From positions 13,858,708-13,922,707 of the forward strand of contig NC_134049.1 in assembly GCF_965140245.1 (NCBI RefSeq): a stretch of 64,000 nucleotides of DNA, written 5' to 3'. This stretch comes from Athene noctua. Taxonomy: Eukaryota; Chordata; Aves; Strigiformes; Strigidae. The notes beneath the pieces are model-generated. The model did not search any database. It was not told where the DNA came from and worked only from the letters and a program-made list of their open reading frames with translations. Both the position numbers and the translations under genes were made by a program. Below are positions 22,561 to 34,100 of the stretch, one piece after another (position 1 is the stretch's first letter; every line of letters begins with the position of its first letter).

Positions 22561-24264
22561 GAGGAGTACATTGATGTTCTTGAGCTGGTATGTTTTAGCT
22601 CTCCTCTCCTGGATTGTACCTTCTGGGGAGAAAGTAATTTTCTCCAACGTTCCCCCATATCCTTACTAATGTCTTTCCATGTAGAAATAATATTTGGAAT
22701 CTGAGATTTCGCCTTCTGAAGTGGTTTCCATCTTGCTGTCCTCCTAAGAGAACTTTAACCTTTTTTTGAATGATCATGTTCAGCTACATATAATTTCAAA
22801 TCCATAAAAAACCAAGTCCCCTTGTATTTATATACACTGCAGCAAAACGTACCTTTAAGGAGAAAACATTGCTTCACTGTGACTATCTGAATTTATTGAC
22901 TATTAGAAGTCTTATAGTGTGTGGCTCAAATTTTAGAACTCTGATTTCAAGCTTAATGTGGTCAGGAAATATAAAAATACATTTATTTATGTCATCTACT
23001 AAAAATCTCAACCTATGTTACTGCTAGTCTAACCAAATCTGTGTTTATGTTGGAGATGAATGATCGGTTTGTAGCTGCCTGTGTTTTTAGCCAGGCTGAA
23101 TGGAATGATTCTGCAGCAAACTGTGTGTGTATTTTTTTATTTTTTTTTTTTAATTTCTTTTTATTTACTGCATGTGGCAGCTATTTCCTTCCTCCCAGAA
23201 CCCACTGCCCAGTTCTCAAGGGCAGTGCAGCTGCCTGACTTCTATCAAGCTGTGTACGTGGAGTGATGTGATTTATTGAATTGTTCAAGGTCATCAAAAT
23301 TCAGGCAGATATTTAATTCCTACTGATACCTGTTCACTGTTGCAAGCTTGGATTTGATTTGCTTTTCTGTGTCTTTGGAGCCTGTACATCAGCAGCTATG
23401 TTGGCTGATATTTGCACAAGCTTTACTTGCTATAATCTTTAGAAAAGTATCTTTGAATAAAATTCTCCTCTGACATTTGATAACTAGACATTCACACAGG
23501 ATGTAAGATCCCATTCTAGTCCTCTGCTAATAGTTGGTTAGGAAGAAGCTGCCAGAATAGCTGCCAAAGGCGAAGGAGGAGGATCAGGTTTGAGGCATTT
23601 TCCTAAAAGATGCACAGGCTAAAATTTTGAGGGTGTGACATTCAGTGGTCCTGAACAGCCACAACATGTCAGTGAAATGATCCACCATAAGGTGTTTTCC
23701 ACCTTGAAAACTGATTTCTCGAGTCTTTCGCTAAAGAGATGGATGAATCTGTATTATTTCTGTATTCAGGACTGAAAGGGCTGGGAGGAGTTCACTGCTC
23801 TTACACACTGCAGAGCACAGAAAAGAGCTACTTTAAATCTCAGCAGACAGCGAGTCTGCCTACACCAACATGCCTCATAGCTTTTTGTTCTGACGCACCG
23901 GGTTTTTTTTCTGCCCTGTTCAGTTCAATCCATATCAATTTCTGTCCCAATGGCAAGCTACCTTCTAGTGCTTACATTTTGTTACCTACCTGACATGTGC
24001 TGAGCCATGTGTACCCAAGCTGACAGAAGCTGCTTCTGCCAAGAAGCAGGAAAGGTATTTCCATACCTGTTGTGTTCTGCCAGCTTTCCTGAGCCCTCCA
24101 GCAATTAATTATGAGGACTCAGACTAAATTCACTTAAAATGCATCCACCCTTTTTACCCCTCCTTTATGCCTCAGATTAATTTTTATAGCACATTTTTCA
24201 GAGGTCACAGGCAGCATACATATATGGGAGAGCACACTGTCTTTAGTAAGCTCTCCAGGACAGC
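22561..24264. other. Intergenic, no gene seen
   Basis: It contains a T-rich run at 23,135-23,160. Short open frames here have no recognisable homology. Confidence 0.6.
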
Positions 24265-24330
24265 AGGGCAGTGACCAGACAGTCTCCAGAGGTCCCTTCT
24301 AACCTTTACCATTTTGTGAACTCCCAGTTT
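24265..24330 (+). repeat. CR1 LINE 3'-end fragment
   Basis: The sequence 'ctccagaggtcccttctaac' followed by 'ctttaccattttgtga' is the characteristic 3' terminus of avian/sauropsid CR1 elements. The body is not recognisable, so it is 5'-truncated. Confidence 0.7.
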
Positions 24331-26699
24331 TACTGGTCATGCTTAGCAGATTTACATGCTAGGATAGGAGGGTGCTGTTAATCATCAGAGATCTATCCAA
24401 AATAAAAAAGGTTTGGAAACAGATGAGTATTGTGCTTTCAGGTTCTGCTCTAAATTGAAAGATGAGGAGAAAAATGATTCAGTGAGTATAAATGAAGCTA
24501 GTAGAAGACAGTGAGTAAGGATTCAGGAGCTCTGGGAAGCCTCTTGGAAAGAAAATTAGAGGTTTGAGTCTTTTATCACCAGAGGTAATACCTAATATCA
24601 GATCAAATGTTATAGGAAGAAAAAAAGCCATCTTGTGTAGAACACCTAAACAAGTGACTTGCAATCTTTTTCTGAATGGCAAGTGCCTAAAACTTCCCAG
24701 GGGAGTGGACTACATCTCTGTAGCAAATTGTAGCTGTCTGACAACAGGCTTTTCTGTCTCAGTCATGTCTCACAGGTTCTTCAGAAGTAGCCCCAGGCTC
24801 CAGCTGATTCTGTGAACCACAGGCTGGGAAGAACTGTCTTGCATGGTAAACACCACATATGCTCTTTTGCACCAGGCACAAAGAACTCTTGTATCATTTT
24901 TCCAGTCAAGGATCCCTTGATAAACACTTTGCAGAAGGACATTTCTCTGTTGATCTGAAGTGACATATTTGAATAAACCGTGTCAGATGGGCTGCAGCAG
25001 CTTCCCTTCTGTTACCTTCTTTCACTTAAGCTTTATTTTTGGTTTTGGTACACTTGGACTGTTCCTGGGATGAAATAATACACACACCATCTCAGCTGAC
25101 CTTTTATATACTGTAAGAAACAGGTCTGACTCACCTGAGCCATGAATGCAGAGGTTTTTGATGTAATTTCCTGGAACAGGTACAGCTGAGATGCTTTCAT
25201 TGCTGACACTGGCTCTGCAATGGGCAAGCCCTCTTGGCATCAGCACACTTAACCTTTTTGTTCAGCAAATTTCCCATCCTGTGTAGGTGGACAATGAATA
25301 CTAATATGATGCAAAAGATTTCCGTTTAAATGTGAAGGCTCCCTGATTAAAAACACACTGTCCAGGAACTCTGGGTCTGTTCTATTCCCATTGAACAGAG
25401 CGCCCTTGTTGCCTTTGACTTTAGCAATTGCAGGATCAAACTCTTAGTTTTAAATAGGTTGCAAGTAAAAGTTTTTTTTCCTCTGAAGCCGAGGGTGAAT
25501 TACCAACTCAGTAAAGAAGGTGTAAAGAATACAGAGCAAAAAAAGGCAGGAGAATCTGGGGAAAAAAATCAGAGAAGGAAAAAAATAACATTAAATGGCT
25601 TGCTTGAGATTCCAGAAGTTTGTCAGAAAATCAGAAGTTGAGGTTGGTGGAAGGTATCATGGGACTTTTTTTGATATAAGCAAGAGGAGAGTTGATGAAA
25701 AGCTAAATTACTATGCCTGGGAGAATGCCGAAACTTCCATGATGTCTTGGGTTTGACATATTCTGAAATGTTGTCTGGATCATGCAGCCTCCTAGCTACT
25801 GGGGAAGTTATACCTCGCGATTATGCACCCAGTGAGGAAATAATGTTTTAAGTACCTTTCTTTGGGTTTTCATGTTTTACCCACATTGCTTCTCCATATA
25901 TAATGACTCTTAAAACAACTTTAATATTTGTTACAGAACTGAAAATAATATGGATGTACAGAGTTGGGTAGTTCTTTCATGAGGCTATTTTTAATTCATA
26001 TTAGCTCTAATTTGGTTAAAAAAAATCATACATACATATATATCTATCAGGTATCAGAGCTCTGCTCATACTGCAGTTTTGGTATACTGTTCTCCTAGTT
26101 TATTTTTATTGAAAGAAAGATACTCTAAGATTATGGGAAAGCATTGCTCATTCTAATAAATACTTTATAATTAAAACAGTCCTAATGCTCTAGTGGGACC
26201 ATAAATGTGTGTAGAGCTACCAGCCCATGCAATCCTGTGGGCAGAGTTGGGGTCTAGGTAATTTTAAAGGAGCTGCTTTGTTTGCTGTAGGAATTCATCC
26301 ATCTCTGGGGTAGAACTTCCAGTTGTTTTAACAGTATGTATCCAGATAAGTAGCCAAGTCTTGTATATTCTCAACTCCTCATGCCAGCCCCTAAATGCAT
26401 ATTGTGGAAAAAAATAAAGCAAAACCAATTTGGGTAGGCCTTGTTTATAAGTGTGCTTGAAAGAAAACCAGCCAGCAATAATGCCCACCAAACTATTCCA
26501 TGTAGAAAAATGTGACAGTGCTATAATACAAGGCTTTAACACCGACAGAAATGGAGAGTCTGTTGTTCTGAATGGGCTGTCTATGGAGTATCCACTTTAT
26601 GAAAGTTCTTTGACTTCTGTAAGGATTTCTGTATAGGTTAGCTGTAAAGTAGCCTAGGTCTCCTGGGCTCCTTTGCCTTGTCCTGCCACAGAAATCTCA
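24331..26699. other. Intergenic, no gene seen
   Basis: AT-rich, with a CATA/TATA simple patch near 26,029-26,046. No exon or repeat family recognised. Confidence 0.6.
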
Positions 26700-27110
26700 T
26701 CTAACAGCACTGGTTTGGGAAAGGAGCCATAAAGGAAAAAAAGAACAGGCTCCTTTTGTAGCTAATAACTTCCTTTAATTGGTAATTAAGCTGCCTGCTA
26801 CTTATAAATGTCAATAAAGGTCAAAATATTTAGAAGCAGAATCATTTTAGTGGCTTCCCATTTCTCATTGCATAAGCTGCCTGTTCAGACCACACACACG
26901 CACATTTGAAGATGGTTAAGATTTCAGAGACCTCGTCTTCCCACCAAATTCTTATATAAAGCAGCCCAGAAGGGGACAGAGCAGCTTTAGTCAATAGGAG
27001 GGAGGATGTGAACCGAGTCTACTGGGTGAGCATTCCTCACATTTTGGAATACCACTGCAGGCGCTGGGGCTGAATCAGACAAGGGGCTGGCCAGATGGTG
27101 CACTCATTTA
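26700..27110 (+). promoter_or_regulatory. Candidate regulatory block with homeodomain-type sites and a TATA box
   Basis: Overlapping TAATT/AATTA cores in 'tttaattggtaattaagc' (around 26,775-26,792) are followed by an octamer-like 'attgcataa' (about 26,868). A TATATAAA box at 26,953-26,960 has purine-rich sequence about 30 bases downstream. No open frame follows. Proposed as a non-coding regulatory element or core promoter from motif content alone. Confidence 0.3.
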
Positions 27111-27849
27111 CTCTTTAATTCAGGGAGAGGGGGTTGCATCTCATCCATGTGCAAAATGACTCAAGAAAAAACTGCCTGGTAACAGATTAAATACCAATTG
27201 CAGCTTGAAAATTAGAATTAATATAAATCCTGTTGTTTCTATTGAACAGAGAAAAATACAGAGGGTTCTCTTGGTTTTGCTTGTGGTCCCTGAGTTAGCA
27301 TGTACGAATACTTATTTTCACTGTGTGAATTCGCTGATTTTGTGAGCAGATTCTTCCCACCGAAATGAATCAGTTTACAAGGGGGCACGTGAGGGGACAT
27401 TTGGCTTTGAAGAGTGCAGAGAATGTATTCCCAGAGGGATCTTTGATCTTTTTATGGTGTTTTGTTTTTTAAAGTGTGTGTGTCTTGCAGGGGCTTGGTG
27501 GTTTGGAAAGTAGAGCAATAGAGACCGGACCTTTACGTTACACTTTTAGAACACAGCCTCCTTTTAATGCTTTCCCAAAACATCTTCAAGAAGGTCAGGG
27601 TCTAATTTCCCATTCCATGAGCTCACCGTATAGGACAGGGTGGGTGGGTGTGTTTTTGTGTCTGCAAGTATGAATACATGTGTAAGTAAAAAACCTTACA
27701 CTGATGTGAGGCACATCTAATTCCTGCCTCTCACTATGCTGCATCCAGCACCACACATCAGTGCCTCTCCCTCGCCATGACCTCTAGTTCTGGTTGATGT
27801 GAGATCTGTGTTCAGACCAGCCTGATCAGAAAACATGTTCCTCAACAGT

Positions 27850-27925
27850 TGTAAAGGTTAGTTGTCCCTTTCACAACAGATGTCCCGGTATGGTCCCTTG
27901 CCCTCTGCTGTGATTCTATGTGCCA
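27850..27925 (+). repeat. CR1 LINE 3'-end fragment
   Basis: 'ggtcccttgccctctgctgt' followed by 'gattctatg' matches the CR1 3' terminus, whose tail repeats ATTCTATG. Only one tail unit is present. Confidence 0.5.
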
Positions 27926-29007
27926 AATATGTTGCATGTGACATGATCGTTGCCAGAGAGGAAGTGGCAGCATGAGTGGCTTGGTGAAAGAATTGTTGTC
28001 ACAGTCCCTATGAAGATGTCAGCTGATTACGGATCTCTGTCTTTTAGAAGAAAGCAAAAGATCTGAAGTCCTTTTCCATAATTAAGTCCTTAGTGGCCAA
28101 GGACTCCTTAAGGATTTTCCTTTTGCTTCCCTCTGCCTAGTGGGAGGATGATGCAATGGTGCTTTGTTGAATCTGGAGGTGGAGGTGAAGTGACCAGATA
28201 GCTTGTCAGGTAGAGCTGGGAATGGGAAACCGGTGATCTTTTGGTCTCTCCTTCCTGCCAGGCTGAACTGGGGATATTGGTGAGGGTGCAGCATGCACTC
28301 ATCTCAGGTTTACTCTTGGTAGTATCAGACTGGATAGGTGGAGACTGACCTGAAAATTGTCTGAAAGAGATGATATCCTGTTGGCACATTCATCCTGCCT
28401 GGAAACTTGATGTTTGAGCCACCCGTCCCAACTAGGCACAGCTATAATTAGATGCCAAGATTCCATGCAGGCTTGTGTGTAAATAATAATGCCAGTCAAG
28501 TTGAATCTCTATGTTTTCTTGGGGCAGGTATGCTTACTGGCTGTACTGTGAGATCTGTGTTACTGGTTGACTAATAAAGCATTTCTGGTTTTACATATGA
28601 ATGTGCTTATGCCATAAAAAGAGAGAAAACAAGGCAGTCATGCTGTATGTGAATCTTGCTTCCTTGTTTGCTCTCTGTCAGTCACAGATCTTCTCTGCAA
28701 AGATTTTAAGGAAATGGCTACGAAGAGCAACATTACATATCCAAGTGCTAGCTTTCAGAAGTCAAAAATGCTCTCCAAAGTCATGAGATTTTCTTGCAGA
28801 CCGTAAGCTTAAAGCAGATACAGATACTTTCAAAATTGGTTGTTTGCCTTGTGGTTTTGAGCCATTAGACTGTTTTTACCTATTTTCTTCCAAACTTTTA
28901 TTCTGTAATTGTGGTGGTGAGAAGCTTTTTATTAAAAAACCTGAAAACAGAGCACTCTAAAAATTAATTTAATGATTTCAGAAGCTGCTCATTTGCTAAT
29001 AATAGCA
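27926..29007. other. Intergenic, no gene seen
   Basis: Overlapping minus frames at 28,082-28,499 have no recognisable domain. A plus-strand AATAAA occurs at about 28,572. No repeat family identified. Confidence 0.6.
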
Positions 29008-29069
29008 CATAATTATCCCAGAAGAGCAATATAATCCCATATAATTATCCCAGAAGAACCATATAACTG
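29008..29069 (+). repeat. Imperfect tandem duplication, ~31-bp unit
   Basis: 'taattatcccagaaga' followed by a similar 'ca/cc-atataa' tail occurs twice in a row (29,008-29,037 and 29,038-29,069). There is a 2-base length difference and a few mismatches. Confidence 0.85.
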
Positions 29070-32000
29070 TTTGACCATCATACCAGAAAAATAGTGTATA
29101 TTTTGATATTAAAGACACAAACATGAATTAAATAGTATTTTGAGACTTTTACTTGACTGGTATTTCATGGGTCAGTTAAACAGCTTTTCTACAGCAGGTC
29201 TAGAACCCAAGATCCCATGATGCCATGCAGAGAGTCCTCCAAAAATTTTTTTCTTGACCATCCTCCCACCCCTTGCCAGAGGTCTGGTGGTCCCGCATAC
29301 TGTTGCATCAGCACAAATGAAGGGGTGCTGAGTTTCAGCAGTGGAGTTAAATGTGCTGCCATGACCCCCAAAAATGCCTCCTCTAATTCTGCCGACAGGA
29401 CTTGGAGGTTTCATCTGGCTGTTCTTCAGTTCCAGTTCATATTGCTTCATCTTTCATAAATTCGCTCATAATTCAGCTGGGGGTGGTATTGTGTATGCGT
29501 CCATCTTGTTAACAGCCAAATATATACAAATGAAGATAAACACTCAAGTAATTTAAACTTTCATTTTCATCTTGCAATTTCTGTAATACTATTAGGGTTT
29601 GTACTGATCCTTCTGATAAAACTTCCACATTAACAGCACAGCTCTGCACCAAGCAGCCAGTAAGTGCCAGGCTACCAGACGCTACCAGGCTGTATTTCTG
29701 TCTGCGCCTCTCTGTCTGCCCCAATCCATCCCAGTGTCCCACATCGCTTCAGCTAATAGAATTTGCAGATTATTGGAGGAGGAATAGAGGAATGGGAAGG
29801 GTGACTTAATTCTTACATCATGACCCTGTGTACCTTCAGTGGGACTGAAGGAAGAAGCAAAAAGATGGAAAGAAAAGGAATGCAGAGAGGATTAAAAAAT
29901 AAAATAAAAACACAGAAAGAGGACAAAAGAAAATAATTCCAAAGTGTAGTCTTAGTACTGATTATTATCACTCAAAAAATCTATGTATTTTCCTGGAATA
30001 CAGTGCATGTGAGTGGGGAGGAAGGTATGTACAAAATCTCCATATCAACTAAATTTGTTTCTCCTTTGTCTGGGCCTTCCCAGATGGAAATCTGCCTTGT
30101 GTGTACCATTGGCACAGAGTATCTAGCCCATCATCCCCTGGGCATGTGCTGTAAAACTTATCTGCATCAGACCTCTAGTACATGCTGCAGAGTTGATCTG
30201 TGAATGTCAGTGGTCATTTATGCAGAGTAGTTGCTGTAGCCAGGCTCTTGGGTTTTTGGACGTCCCCGAATTGGCTAGAGCTTTCAAATTCTGTCCAAAC
30301 AAAATCTGTAGCTGCAAAGAAGGAGGCCTCCATATTTTTCAGGACCTGTGGAAGCCGCACACCTGCCAAAGTCATGCCAGGATTGCTGCCTAGTGACATG
30401 CAGAGATCACAGATCACAGTGGCTGTTGTAGTGTTCATCAATGTGCGTTCAAAATAGTTCATTTTGCTACTTGGTGCATCTACTCATTGCCTGTGCATCT
30501 TCTACCCATACTAGGAGAGTGGAGGATAACAAAAAAGAAATTAAAAGAGATGAAGGTGGGAATCTCCTTCAGATCTCCTTGGTACTACTTAGCATTGTAC
30601 CTGTTATCTGTTCTCTATTAAGCAGTTTAGATGGACACCCCCAAAAGAGCTGGGATGCTCCAAGCTGTCTGCCTGTGAACCCCAGCAGTGGTAGCAAGAG
30701 TTAGCCTCTGCTCAGCCCATCTCCCTATTTTGCTGCAAGTTTTTGTTTAGCTTAGGCTGTGGCGGGCGGTGTGGAAACGCTTGTGATCACTCATTAGGAA
30801 TTCTTTCCACACTTCCTTTCTCCTCTAATTCACATAAATAGTAAATCACTGCTGTCAGTTATGTAACCCTGCGCATCAGCAGTGCAGCTTAGCTCTCACA
30901 TAACACTGAGCAGTGACAGCTACAGTCAACCAACAAATGGTGCCACACATTTTCCTATACGGTTTCCCAGCGCTGCCTGTATGATTTAGATTCCTTAGCC
31001 TCTAAAGTACTCCACTGGGTGTCCTTTAATATTGCATTATATTACTCATGATGCATAGTCGATTCCATTGCTTCCATTTACTTTAGCAATGATAAATGTC
31101 AGAAACTGTATGAGAAGTTTATAAATTTTAAGTGCTTTGCAGGCAACTGTTACCCAGAGAAATTTTCATACTCTTACTGGTGAAGTGTAAGGGTTATGGA
31201 AAAATTGCTTCCAGAAGCATGGTTAATGAGTTTCAAAACAGGGTAAAATGCATGAATTCTTTATGACTAAGAAGTATATTAGTGTTGGGATTTTCTCTTC
31301 TGTAGTAGTCGTCAATTCTGCACAGTTAATATTTAAAAAGGGTTACGAGAATTTAGCAAAAAAGCCCTGAACCCAAGAAACTTGCAACTCAGCTTTTCTC
31401 ACTATAATGTTCTCACGATGAAGTGCAAAGCTCCTAAAAACTTTCTGTTCATCTGCAGGAGCTAGCAGTGCTGCGCAAGCAGGGTTTGAGCATCCTGGCC
31501 CGGATGATGTGTGTGTACAGAAAGTAACTGTTTAGGCAGTTGGAGTGAAACCATGCTTTGGTCAGGCTGGTGTTAATACGAGTTTGCATCATCCCCGTTA
31601 CTTGTATTCATAGCATCACAGTGTGGAGCGAGTTGGAGGCAGTGTAGTGTGGTCTGGCAGCACTTTCTTCGCTGGGAATGATTTGGCCAGCCTGTGTATT
31701 ACTGGTCCCTCTGGCTGTTTGTTGGCCATGGATTAGCCACACTGTAGGATGTAAATAGGTCTCCTGGCCTGCTGTCTCTGCTGCTGAAAGTGGTAAACAA
31801 CAGCCAGTAAAGCGGGAGGACAAAGAAAATTGGGAAGGAGTTGAGGAAGCTTTACAGGATGCTGTTTTCTCCATTTCCCACAAACAGTGAGGTAAAGCAT
31901 TCAGTGAGAGGAATATGAGATGTTGGCTTTACTACACAGAAGTGCTAAACCTTTGGGGATGGAATATACTCTGCCCAGAGATGTTCGTTCTTATTTAATC

Positions 32001-34073
32001 ATCGCAGGAGGGCCCGCTCACGTCCTGCCTTCCTCAAAGAGCTCACAGTCTATGAATTAGTCCTGAGGAAGTAGGGTTTGCCCAAGCCCACGCAGTGCTG
32101 CTTGGAGGGGTTCAGCATCTACACCCAGGCATGTGGTCTGGGCAGTTGTGTTCATCTTTCACAGTGGTTTTATTGCCTTTGAACTGAACTACTAGTGTGG
32201 GGTTAATTAATTTATCAGTTGCTCTGAAGTGCCAGACACAATTGCAGCTTCTCTGGCGACTGTGGAGAGCTTCTGCACATTCTTCCTGAAGGTCCGATAG
32301 CTCCGTCGTCTTTGCAGAGATAACCTGTCTGTGCCCCCGCTGAGCTAGCCTAGCCTGAATGATAGCAGTCAAACAGCAAAACCAGTCAGCGCAGGCTGAT
32401 GGAATTAGTGGCTAACGAGCTTTGTGAGCCGGTTCTCCTGACCTGGCCCTTCCTGCTCCCATCAATCGGTTTCTACACTGGACCCCCCGAGGTGTAGAAA
32501 CAAGCAGCATGAATCCTAACCCCATTGCAGCTAGAGCAAAGATGGTCTCTGTGAGGCCCAGAGGTTTATCTCCAGAAATGGAAAAGTTTTAATGGGATCA
32601 CAGGCGGCTCAGAGGAGTGAGGCAAGCAGCAGGGTCTCTCCAATCTTCCTTTGGAGAAAGGTCCTTGCGTTAGACAGGGCTGTGGTTGGGGACACTTTAT
32701 CCCGCGCAGGCGCTGCCTTGGGGTGACCCGCAGGCTGCCGGGGCGAGGGGCTGCAGCCGCTGTGGGGCACAGACTGCCACTGTGCGACAGGCTCTTTGGC
32801 CTTGTGTTCTGCTGCAAGCAGCCACTGCAGCACGTCAGGGCTATTTTAAATCAGACTTGGGCATTTTACTTTCCTGTGTTTTGTGGTTTCTTCTTTCCTT
32901 TCCCCTACAGCCTAACCTTTGTGGGGGTGGTGGAAGAGGTGGAAGCCCAAGCAGTAAAATATGACCCAACAAGAATATAACAGTTTGCAGAGACTCATTT
33001 ACTGCAAGAGATATTCAGATCGATTGCAGGCTGGTGGGAAGCCATGCAGAGACTTGTGTGAGACTCAAAAGTAAATATGCAATGAGGCGACGGGCTGTGT
33101 TTGTCCCAGCCTTCAAAGCTGTGTCTGCAAAAGCATGTGAATGATGGGCAGTGTGGAAGATCTTTGAAAGTCTCTAGCAAAAATAATGCCTAACTGCTAA
33201 TATCAGATCCATATGGCATCTGGTATAGCTGCACAAAACCAGTCATCTAGACTTTCTATTCCTTGCAAACTATGCTTAGATTATATACATTGTCCCTATT
33301 GTGCATTGTAGAGGATGGTCTCTTTCATATGCCAGCGTCTTATGGCTTTCATTTGTTCACAGACCTCCCACTAAGTGACTGCTGATTGAAAACCTTTTTA
33401 CTTTCTTGCCAGGTTTAGCAAAAAGGGCTTGGTGTACTTAGTGCCTTTGATCTATCTAGGATGAACATTTTCATTGAAAGAGGTAGATGAGTCATTCTAT
33501 ATTTGACACAGAGCTATCTTGGAATACCTCTGGGTTTGCCTTTTCAAGCTCTTTTATATTTTTTTGCATGTGGCTATAAATATTTTGCTCTGCAAGAAGC
33601 ATGAACCTCTTTTCTGGAAATGAAAGAGGCCTATTCCAAATAGGAAAAACACACTTAGCTAAGGTTTGTGCAGTGCATATTTAGTGGTAGAAGGTGCTGT
33701 GTTGGCCCTGCCTTGCTTTTCAATACAATATCCTGCAGTGTGAAATGAATGGCTGTATTTAGAGGTATCTGGAAGTGATGACTGATGTTTGGAGAAGTTA
33801 CAAGGCTTTTCCTTTTCCACATGAACTCTCCAACCTGGCATTTCCACAGCAGTGAAATACTTCTGGGGCTGAGATCATCTGATTATTATTTCCTGTGTCA
33901 TGTGCTGAATTTATTATTTTGTTGAATTTTACAAATATATTCTCAAGTTGTCCGAGTTTTGGATTCTTCGGCAAAGTTCACTGGCATAACAAAGATATTG
34001 GACTTGCAAAAATAACTTTTTCTCCTTGGGGATTATTTAGTTGTGATTAGTGGATGAAAGTCCCAAATGAAGT
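29070..34073. other. Intergenic, no gene seen
   Basis: It includes GC-richer patches at 29,640-29,750 and 32,680-32,830, where open frames on both strands look like a composition effect. Around 31,985-32,110 the phrase 'aaagagctcacagtctatga' resembles the conserved part of an ancient interspersed repeat; the family is not certain. Confidence 0.5.
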
Positions 34074-34100
34074 GGGGGGGGAAGAGGGAGGGCGAGGGGG
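34074..34100 (+). other. G-quadruplex motif
   Basis: Four G tracts on the plus strand (8, 3, 3 and 5 Gs) are separated by loops of 4, 1 and 3 bases. This satisfies the standard G3+N1-7 quadruplex pattern. It is isolated in AT-rich sequence and not next to a recognised promoter. Confidence 0.85.

Noticed and set aside
32566..32980. Overlapping open frames on both strands, up to 109 codons
   Set aside because: They coincide with a GC-rich patch, where stop codons are rare; no homology.
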